DNA from: Semisulcospira habei
Taxonomy: Eukaryota; Mollusca; Gastropoda; Semisulcospiridae
Direction: 5' to 3'
NCBI GenBank assembly: GCA_036245525.1
Contig: BTPG01000007.1
Location: 166,618,976-166,682,975, forward strand
Length of the DNA stretch: 64,000 bases
Of this stretch, positions 35,701 to 57,041 are shown one piece after another (the stretch's first letter is position 1; every line of letters starts with the position of its first letter). The position numbers and the translations under genes were made by a program. The notes under the pieces are model-generated. The model saw only the letters and a list, made by a program, of their open reading frames with translations. It ran no database searches and was not told the DNA's origin.

Positions 35701-36860
35701 GCCGCGCATCAGGATGCGGCGTGCCGCGAATGAGTTAAGTCAAGGGCAGTTAATTAATTCAAATTATGTTTTGACGTTCCAGATGACGAACGCTGACGTA
35801 CCTAACGCGAGTGCAGAATACACGCTGGTCGCCACGCAGACAACAGACGATTCCACTTTCTCTCAGGTCGTGAAGGACTTGTGTGGCAAGGACCACTGTG
35901 GCAGACCAATCTCGGCTGTCTACTACACAACAGAGCTTGCCATTGGTTTGTTTGTTTGTTTGTTGTTTTCAATGCGCAATGTACAGTTCATTAACAACCG
36001 GATGACATAACCGTTTTGTCTTTCTGAATCAAACTAACGCAAATAAAAATGTACGGGATTTTTAAACATTTAAACAGTGGGGCTCGTGATTGGCTGGTTT
36101 TCTTATGTGGAAATAAACAGTTTAAAACAAAAAGAGGTGGGCAGTGGTATTTGGCTCACCGGTTATTTTCAAGATAGCAGAAACAATCAGTCTATTACAA
36201 TATAGTAAAAGACTTATGCAGAAACACACGAGATAGAACTTTTTGTTATACCACACAGCTACGAGTATGAATGCACCGACTGAAATTTATTATCGGTGAT
36301 GTTTTATCAATAGACGCTCGGAAATTATCCGTATGTCAACACTGCACGTGTTTCAACGAAAAGGTGAGCTAAAAAGCCCGGACAAACGTGATATCGCATG
36401 TTTGTCCGGGCTTTTAAACCGCTACGTCAAAAGGCGTGCAGCCTTGAGAAATTCGCCTATCACATCATTAGAATAACCCATCCAAGTCAGCTCTAAGACC
36501 ACACACGCTTATTGGAATACTTTCGTCGTGAGACAGTTTTGCATGGCGTTATTTTCACTCCCTCCCTCGATCTGTATATTTGCAGACGTCGACGATGACG
36601 ACCCGACAGATGAGAGCGAAGACCCTGTATTCATACTCTTGGATGACCGCGTCGCCATCTCTGGACTGGACGAAGACAGCGCCAGGAACCAGCGTCGCCA
36701 GGATCGCCGCATGAACCGGCGTCAGGAGCGACTCCAGAACAGAGCCCAGAATGGCCAGGGATCCAACTGGCGTCAGCAGCGCCGTCAGGAAAGACGTGAG
36801 CGGAGGCGTCAGCGCCATCGCGGACGTGTTGAAGCTGGCTCTATGACTGATGCACAGTAA
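32698..36860 (+). CDS. Orphan secreted protein, 278 aa, five exons (acidic patch and Arg/Gln-rich tail)
   Basis: Exons 32698-32790, 33812-34012, 34851-34955, 35783-35945 and 36586-36860 join in consistent phase (0,0,0,1) at GT-AG borders to give 837 nt including the stop. Residues 1-19 form a typical signal peptide ending in AMA. A basic stretch (GRRRWKKKHR) follows at about 20-29. The middle (about 32-187) is a mixed domain with cysteines near residues 30, 112, 167 and 172 and a possible N-glycosylation site near 141. An Asp/Glu cluster (DVDDDDPTDESEDP) starts at 188. From about 222 to the end the protein is rich in Arg and Gln (RRQ, NRRQ and QRRQ units). I do not recognise the family. The charge pattern would suit an extracellular matrix, shell-matrix or mucus protein, but that is inference. 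The introns contain foldback elements. No AATAAA is obvious just after the stop. Confidence 0.75.
32918..33024 (+). repeat. (AAAC)n microsatellite
   Basis: About 24 AAAC units in intron 1 of the orphan gene. Confidence 0.95.
33177..33358. repeat. Family B-related diverged element in intron 1 of the orphan gene
   Basis: CACCCATTTAATGCCAGAGG at the left and AGTGAAGGGGATAATG at the right resemble family B arms. The core is largely lost. Confidence 0.45.
33540..33695. repeat. Family B foldback element (copy 9) in intron 1 of the orphan gene
   Basis: The core CAATAGGCATAGATCCTCATG / CTCATGAAGATCTATACC with a CCCCGCACTTGCGGGG tip is intact. The right arm ends at AACTGGTTAA. Confidence 0.7.
33812..34012 (+). 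CDS. Orphan secreted protein, exon 2
   Basis: The acceptor is ...GGGATTTCAG and the donor is GTAAGCATT, enclosing exactly 67 codons with no stop. The reading frame opens upstream of the internal ATG at 33836, so that ATG is not a start. The segment contains an aromatic, glycine-rich region (FRWTRSGLGEDGLRTTYGEE). Confidence 0.75.
34085..34301. repeat. Family A foldback element (copy 7) in intron 2 of the orphan gene
   Basis: A strong core stem at about 34165-34255 (CAAGGTTGGTGTCAGAATAG paired with its complement) is followed by a right end TTTTTGGGTTAA. The left end merges with family F sequence and is unclear. Confidence 0.65.
34302..34445. repeat. Family F foldback element in intron 2 of the orphan gene
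   Basis: GTACGCCACCAGTACACTTCC and AAGCGTACTTGTGGCGTAC are inverted arms around CTCATTTAAAT, followed by CCCCGAGTGGGCC and GAGTACTCC. Confidence 0.6.
34478..34650. repeat. Family G elements in intron 2 of the orphan gene
   Basis: Two members, GTGTGCTGACCTGTGATTTT-GGACCTTACGG and GTGTGTTGATTAGCCAGAATG-CGATTGTGGACC, follow each other in the same orientation with diverged partners. Confidence 0.5.
34851..34955 (+). CDS. Orphan secreted protein, exon 3
   Basis: The exon has 35 codons between the acceptor TTATTACAG and the donor GTAAGTTTT, phase 0 at both ends. It contains a GWGPC motif with one of the four cysteines. A family A hairpin starts only 13 bp after the donor. Confidence 0.75.
34969..35189. 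repeat. Family A foldback element (copy 8) 13 bp after exon 3
   Basis: TTAACTCATTCAGCGC to GCGGAATGTGTTAA, AATAG subtype with a near-perfect core stem. It begins immediately beyond the exon 3 donor of the orphan secreted-protein gene. Confidence 0.8.
35501..35617. repeat. Family H palindrome in intron 3 of the orphan gene
   Basis: TGACGAGCAAAAGAAATGC at the left and its reverse complement at the right pair almost perfectly. The tip carries GGAAACACTTTAGTGT, which itself is repeated. Confidence 0.75.
35657..35737. repeat. Family D foldback element (copy 3) in intron 3 of the orphan gene
   Basis: GTTAGCCCATTCGCGGC to GCCGCGAATGAGTTAA with a CGGCATAAGCCG tip. It lies about 45 bp upstream of exon 4. 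Confidence 0.75.
35783..35945 (+). CDS. Orphan secreted protein, exon 4
   Basis: The acceptor is GACGTTCCAG. The best donor is the GTTTGTTTG after GCCATTG, leaving phase 1, which fits exon 5. It contains the CGKDHC cysteine pair. The donor lies in a GTTT tandem run, so the exact end is the least certain border of this gene. Confidence 0.65.
36371..36415. repeat. Short perfect hairpin in intron 4 of the orphan gene
   Basis: AAAAAGCCCGGACAAAC / GTTTGTCCGGGCTTTT with a GTGATATCGCAT loop. It resembles other foldback elements here; no family partner was seen. Confidence 0.6.
36586..36860 (+). CDS. Orphan secreted protein, exon 5 and stop
   Basis: The acceptor is ATATTTGCAG. The exon opens with the acidic DVDDDDPTDESEDP patch and ends with the Arg/Gln-rich tail and TAA at 36858-36860. 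The coding sequence repeats CGTCAG/CGCCAG-type units, so the tail probably grew by small tandem duplications. Confidence 0.75.
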
Positions 36861-36899
36861 AAAATGTCATAACGTCTGTAAGACAATGGCGCTACGCGA

Positions 36900-36996
36900 T
36901 AAGCAAAGGTTCGTCAGACCGATGTCGGCCGCTTCGACAGCACACAGCTGTGCGTGGGTTGATGCGGCCGACGTCGGCCCGTGAGTTGTTTGCTTA
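36900..36996. repeat. Family E palindrome 3' of the orphan gene
   Basis: TAAGCAAAGGTTCGTCAGACC to GGCCCGTGAGTTGTTTGCTTA, with GGCCG core motifs and a CACACAGCTGTGCG tip. It lies about 40 bp after the stop codon, in the presumed 3' untranslated region. Confidence 0.65.
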
Positions 36997-37239
36997 TGGT
37001 GGTACGGTAGTACAAACTGAGATTTTTGTGTTGTTAATTTGGGGACAGGTGACACATGTACTAAAGGGAAGCACTTTGTGGGTTAGGTCGAAGAGGAGGG
37101 GACTTTGAGAATCGCTCAAGTTCCCTTTGTTTTCTTGGTTTTTTATTTTTAAAATTTTTTAAATATTTTTCTTTATCTAAGCTTGTCACCAACCCAGAAC
37201 AGGGTGTAATGGTGCCGCGAAATGGCATGATTAGGGATG

Positions 37240-37440
37240 GGGTCGGGGTGGGACGGGGGAGAGGGGGGAGGGGGTGGGGGGGGGGAAGGGGGGCGTGATG
37301 GAGGGAGGAACTGTGGTTTTCAAGGCATGATTAGGGATGGGGTGGGAGTGGTTGGGGGTGGGGGGCGTGGAGTGAGGAACTGACTTAGACGTAGAAGATG
37401 CGGGGGGGGGGGGGGGGGGGGGGGGAGGGAAGGGGGGAGG
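37240..37440 (+). repeat. G-rich tract
   Basis: GGGGTGGGG-type sequence with an unbroken run of about 24 G at 37402-37425. The phrase GGCATGATTAGGGATGGGGT occurs twice. Confidence 0.8.
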
Positions 37441-37621
37441 TAATAGAGTGTTTTCCCCTTACGCGTGCCTTTCAAACAGAATATCGGAGTAGTGTTACAT
37501 TTTGCACAAAACTGATTTGTTTTGGTTACGTCAGGTCTTTTTTCACGTTCGTACTGTAAATTACGGCACTTTTGTAACTATATAACCGTAAGCGACTGTC
37601 CACGACACCGTTCAACTGGTC

Positions 37622-37908
37622 CTAACCCCTTCACTGCTGAGAAAAGCTCAACAGAAACCAGATGCAAGAGACACAGATCATCATGAGTCCCCGCAGCTGC
37701 GGTGGCGTAAGAGGATCTATGCCTCTTGGTGAAACCGTCTGGCCAGCCGAGTCATCAATATGTCATGTTCGTGACTCGGGAACCAGAGAAAGCTTACTGA
37801 CACTAATTTGTAGGTCTACCCGCGTTCCTTGGGCGGCTAAAGTTCTTTGGCATTGAATCAACAAAGACTCCAGAAACACAACCTGCGTCCACTGGCAATG
37901 AAGGGGTG
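37622..37908. repeat. Family B foldback element (copy 10)
   Basis: CTAACCCCTTCACTGC to GGCAATGAAGGGG, with core AAGAGACACAGATCATCATG / GAGGATCTATGCCTCTTGG. It lies downstream of the orphan gene. Confidence 0.7.
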
Positions 37909-37989
37909 AAAATCTGTGCATACCGAGCCCTATTGTGTTAAAATGTCCTGAAAGAAAAGCTCTTCCAAAACAAAGTAATTTATTCACCT

Positions 37990-38090
37990 CAAGACGCAGG
38001 AATAGTGCCAGATTAGTTTGTCGACTTACTCGGCGACAGCCTAATCTGACACTACCCTTGGCACAGCATGTTCAATCCGTCAACGGACAA
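37990..38090. repeat. Family A-related partial hairpin
   Basis: GGAATAGTGCCAGATTAG and CTAATCTGACACTACCC keep the family A core, but the loop reads GTCGACTTACTCGGCGAC and the outer arms are gone. Confidence 0.55.
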
Positions 38091-38129
38091 CAAAATTAAT
38101 TGATTAATCAACTTAAATTATGGATTACG

Positions 38130-38249
38130 TTAACCTTTAGGCTGTCGTTAGCGCTTTTGTCGCGATGATTTCTGGCGGATGTCAGGGTGTTGTTATTCCT
38201 GCCGGAACTTCCTCGCGACAAAAAGCGCTACCGACAGCCGAAGGGTTAA
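38130..38249. repeat. Family C foldback element (copy 4)
   Basis: TTAACCTTTAGGCTGTCG to CCGACAGCCGAAGGGTTAA with a 25-bp extra tip. Confidence 0.8.
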
Positions 38250-38350
38250 CTGTCTCTTTCTATTCAAAACATTGAACAAGAATAATGGAAATGTTGAGTA
38301 TCGGTAAATACAACACTATTTCAGATTGAATCTGAGAACAATCTTCCTCT

Positions 38351-38463
<113 letters not shown>

Positions 38464-38534
38464 GAGTGCATACGTGCGTGCCTGTATTTTCGAGCATGCA
38501 GGAATAAAACATATAAAACGATTCTACTATACAA

Positions 38535-38714
38535 ACACATTCAGCCCTGGCAAACTACAGCAGGAGATGGGTCGACCATGATAATTCAAGGGTAGTGCCA
38601 GATGAGCACTGCCCTTGAATTATCATGGTCGATCCATCTCCTGCAACTGGTGCATAGTCATTAGATGACGCCTCCAAAATTTGGGAAATACGGCCGCCGG
38701 GCTGAATGAGTTAA
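38535..38714. repeat. Family A foldback element (copy 9, loop deleted)
   Basis: Both outer arms are present (ending GGGCTGAATGAGTTAA), but about 40 bp of the central stem, including GGCGCC, is missing, leaving GCCAGATGAGCACTGCCC at the tip. Confidence 0.75.
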
Positions 38715-38992
38715 ACGTAATACAGATCCCCAAAACTGGAGCAAGGAGAAGACATTTTGCGCTGCACAAGCCAGCACACATGGGTAGCATAAACAGCAAC
38801 AGCAACAGCATGATAATTTTTCAATCAGTTAACGTTTGTATCCGATTTCGTCCCTATTCCTGTATATGATGACATTTGCTTGGTATTCATTTGCTGTATA
38901 TATTTGTATGTATAGGCGCGTAGAAAAAGAGGAACATTACTGATTACATGTACGTTGTTGTTGATGTTTTGTTGTGCCGCATCAGTCGCAGC

Positions 38993-39045
38993 GAAAGAGT
39001 CGTATGGCGTTGCCGCCAGCAACGCTATACGACACTTCCGCAGTT
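38993..39045. repeat. Short hairpin
   Basis: AGTCGTATGGCGTTGC / GCAACGCTATACGAC with a CGCCA loop, followed by GAATGAGTTAA as in family D ends. Confidence 0.5.
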
Positions 39046-39149
39046 ACTCAGTGATGAGGGGCACCTTGAATGAGTTAAAACCACCTTTTTCATTATAACG
39101 CCTCTGGTATATATATATTCTTTACTTTTAACAAAGGCGTCGCCCAAAG

Positions 39150-40400
<1,251 letters not shown>

Positions 40401-40423
40401 ATAAAAAATTATATATATATAAA

Positions 40424-40500
40424 TGTAGTTTGTCGGTCTGTGATTTTGGACCTTACGGTTTAAAGCTGGAAGGTCCAAAATTACATACCAGCACACAAGA
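40424..40500. repeat. Family G hairpin
   Basis: GTCTGTGATTTTGGACCTTA / AAGGTCCAAAATTACATACC with a loop GGTTTAAAGCTGG. Confidence 0.6.
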
Positions 40501-40682
40501 GATTACAAAAAATTGAAGATGGAAAATAAAATCACAGAATACCGTGCAGTGACAGAAGAACAGTACTGTAGTAAGGGAAACAATCATACATTGAAACAGT
40601 GAATGATGGTCGCACCATTGAGCACCTTTGCTAGAGCACAGGCTATCGACGTGAATCGCTTCGAAAATGGCTGTCTTTCCCC

Positions 40683-40765
40683 GTGCCGCTTGTTCAGCAT
40701 CTCATTTAAATAGAGGTGCACGTATGGCGTACTTCCCGAGTGGGTCTCTAGGGGGAGTACTCCCG
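40683..40765. repeat. Family F fragment
   Basis: ATCTCATTTAAATAGAGGTGC, then CGTATGGCGTACTTCCCGAG and TGGGTCTCTAGGGGGAGTAC. Confidence 0.55.
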
Positions 40766-40813
40766 AAAACGTCATGAATCTTTTGCCATGATACACTCCC
40801 GTTATCCAGGACT

Positions 40814-41120
40814 TTAACCCATTTAACTTCAAGGCCGCTTTCCCAAATTTTGGTTAGTTATTGGGGTTTAACGCCGAGCAGGCGACTAAGGCCATCTCAC
40901 GGCGGCCAAATTTTGGAGGCATCACTTAACAAATATGTGTCAGCTCCGAAGAGATGAATCGAGCACGATAATTCGATGATAGTGCCAGATTAGCTTGGCG
41001 CCTGATGGCGCCAAGCTAATCTGGCACTACCCTTGAATTATCATGGTCGTTCCTAGTGCGTGTAGCCCCGAGACCCTACCTGCTGTAGGGTCTCGGGGCT
41101 ACACGCACTAGGAACCTTTT
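40814..41120. repeat. Composite family A element (copy 10) with SINE insert and second palindrome
   Basis: It starts TTAACCCATTTAACTTC, is interrupted by the 52-bp SINE tail, and has the full family A core at 40970-41050. In place of the right arm is another palindrome (GTTCCTAGTGCGTGTAGCCC and complement, 41048-41117). Confidence 0.65.
40853..40904 (-). mobile_element. 52-bp SINE tail with an 11-bp target duplication
   Basis: A 52-bp inverted copy of the 6085 unit interrupts a family A element exactly between two CCAAATTTTGG repeats (about 40842-40852 and 40905-40915). The duplication shows it moved as a short unit by target-primed insertion, after the hairpin had arrived. Confidence 0.65.
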
Positions 41121-41382
41121 AACTTTGCTTATACTTTGCCTCCGGACACTCCCCTTATCCTGTGCTCTAATTGAGAAACCACTGGAACGGCCATATGGAC
41201 AATATACTATAACAACATTAATACTGTATATATAAATCGCAGGCTTTTCCGGCCATGTGTTACAATTCACGTTTGGTGATAAAAGATGTGCTGTCTACGC
41301 CGCACTGCTGAAAAATGAACGCCTTATACTGAAAAAGAATACAGGCTCAGCTTTGCGTGAACTGTAAGGAAAGTAAACATAA

Positions 41383-54195
<12,813 letters not shown>

Positions 54196-54566
54196 CTGAA
54201 AGGAAAGTCACGTAGTTTTTATTACAATGCTCCAAAATTTTATTTGTTTTGCTTATTGCCTTACAAAACCAACACCACCAATAACACCAAATCATGTACA
54301 CAGAACTTTGCTTATTGCCTTACAAAACCAACACCACCAACAACACCAAATCATGTACACAGAACTTTGCTTATGACAAGGTCGTATAACAAACTTCGGC
54401 CGGATATATAAGAGCTCCCCTATATAACACAAACTTATTCAGAGGTCCAGACTACCCTCTCCTGTGTAAATTATTCCTCATTTAATACCCTTTGGATATA
54501 TAACGACAAATTTGCGCCCCCCCCCCCACCCCCACCCCCCGCCATTTTGTTATATCCGAAGTTTAC

Positions 54567-55001
<435 letters not shown>

Positions 55002-55022
55002 ATATATATATATATATATATT

Positions 55023-56462
55023 TGTCACGGACTGACGGAAAGATGGTGGTTTAAATGCTTGTGATGTGGGTGTAGGTTATAATATAATCTTGTCAACAGG
55101 GGGATCTCCACTCACACTCTCATACTCTCATCATTGTAGCCCTCAATCATCTCATTCAATACATTTCTCTCACTCTGGAGAGGGACGTCTCGCATACGTT
55201 CCCCACTCACGCAGCCATACAACTGATTACTACGAACTCAGTTGCTGAAATGCTAACTATGTTAATTATTTATATATAAACAATCAAACATGTCACACTT
55301 AACTAATGTCTAAAGTATCTTGTTATCTCGCTGTCAGTTCATCTTGGTTCTACCTAATGCTGTTATTTCACTGTCTAGTTCTTTGTTTCTACCTCGGCTA
55401 GTTCTGTGCACAGAAACATAAAAGTCACCTTACCTGGCCAGGTTTTATACTACTTCAAGTTATGCGGTGGCTATCTCAGTGGTCCTCGGTGTCGGCGCTG
55501 CGTCCGTCGACCCGCTGCCTGGTCCTCGTCGGCGCTGCGTCTCAGTGTCGACCCTCTGGCCCCCGGTGATCTTTCAGTGTTCTCTTTCGGCACATTCACA
55601 ACTGATTGTCACTGCTGCATTTTTGCACCCATCACATCTCACGCTTGGGCTAATGTGATCACTGGAGTAGAACCGTCAAGTTCTTCTCCGCGGCTTTCCT
55701 ATACACTATAATAGTCCATATTGGAACGGTTGTTCCCGATCACTGACACAAGTTCAGTCACATTACTTTCCATCTCCGACCTCACGGTCTCTCCCTCTCT
55801 CAGCACCAGTCTTTTCTCTCTTAGCCCATGCCGTCTTCAAGTGTTCTCTTCGTCTCTCGAGTTCTCCCCTTTCTTCTTCACGCTTCGCTTTATATATATC
55901 TATAATCTACACAAGTCTCTCCACCTTCCTCATAGTTGTATTCCTACGCGATGTCATGAAGAGTCAGTCATTCATATCGCTTCATCAATTTCAACTAATT
56001 TCGATAATTATGTAAAGTATACTAAACATGCATTTCACATCCAATCCATACATACAATTTATCCTAACACCCGTATCACAACATTAATATACTTATTCTG
56101 TGTACGGACTATTTCTTTTCCAAATTCTGGAATTTCATCAGATACTGCTGACTAGGTGGATTCTTTGTGTCTCACGCGGGAAAGTCCTGACCCCCTCCCC
56201 CGCTAAATGGTTCAAGTACTTATAAATACATTCCCGCACGTAGACATTTCCTCTTGTCAGCCGATGATAAGGTACCAACCGACTTTCGCCATTAGATAGT
56301 TTACAAGTCGCACGTGCAGGCATGTCCGACCGTTTCCTGTTTCCGCTAACCCCATGCCTACTCGGACTCTGCAATATAAATTTCCCTCATTCCATAATTT
56401 CACTAGCAACTTTACTCCTTAACCTCCCACTAACTTCCGGACATAATTTTGCTCCCTTGACA
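55023..56462 (-). repeat. 3' LTR (element orientation) of the RT-less element
   Basis: This is a direct copy of 60417-61856 at a constant offset of 5394 bp. In element orientation it starts TGTCAAGG and ends CCGTGACA. It ends the element at the left ATATT duplication. Short open frames inside it occur identically in the other LTR and are not genes. Confidence 0.92.
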
Positions 56463-56477
56463 ATTCCCCTCAACTAC
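56463..56477 (-). other. Polypurine tract of the RT-less element
   Basis: Immediately before the 3' LTR on the minus strand the sequence reads GTTGAGGGGAAT, a purine run in the place where plus-strand priming starts in LTR elements. Confidence 0.6.
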
Positions 56478-56907
56478 AAGACAATACTCAGTATTGTTTC
56501 TTCTCTCAGCTCAAGGGCCAAATATTATGGCTGAACTCGACTCTATTTCCACATTATATACAGTTACACAAAAATGTCCCCAAGACAAACACGACTGTGC
56601 CGATTTGGCAACTCAGAGATATTAAAAGTATCTCATCGGTAAATACAACATCAAAATGATAGGGCGGTTGGAGTAGTAGATTTAACACAACAACATCAAT
56701 TCAAAATATCAAAATTGCAAGGAGGCTTGGCCAATTCAGGTGTGGTGAACGAAACGGCTTTACCGACGATCACTCGACCGCGTGGCGCGCATGTATTACG
56801 GCTTTCGCAACAGAACATTTCCGGCACTCCTCTACATACATGCACATAAAACACACTGAGCAACTGTCAAACTGATTATACTGTATTTACTTATTCTGCC
56901 TTTGCAA

Positions 56908-56987
56908 TTACACTACTCTACTCAGGTAATCGGCACCTACATTTTCTTTTCCTGGTGTGTATTTCACACTCCTTACAGTACAGCTGG
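56908..56987 (-). pseudogene. Remnant C-terminus of RNase H
   Basis: About 55 bp downstream of the integrase stop, the minus strand encodes KYTPGKENVGADYLSR and then VV and a stop. This matches the end of gypsy RNase H (compare GSQNFGADYLSR in the element at 20655). It shows that RT and RNase H once followed integrase and were removed by an internal deletion. Confidence 0.8.
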
Positions 56988-57041
56988 AACTTCTTTATTC
57001 ATTATCTCTTTTGTGGCGAAAGGCACGGGATAGCCTATTGC

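Noticed and set aside
36371..36415. Rho-independent-type terminator (GC-rich hairpin followed by T-run)
   Set aside because: The setting is an intron of a spliced eukaryotic gene and the shape matches the other foldback elements.
55406..56155. Frames of 101 and 144 codons at 55406 and 55721, repeated at 60800 and 61115
   Set aside because: Identical frames occur in both LTRs at the fixed offset of 5394 bp; they lie in LTR sequence opposite to the element's own direction and show no protein family.
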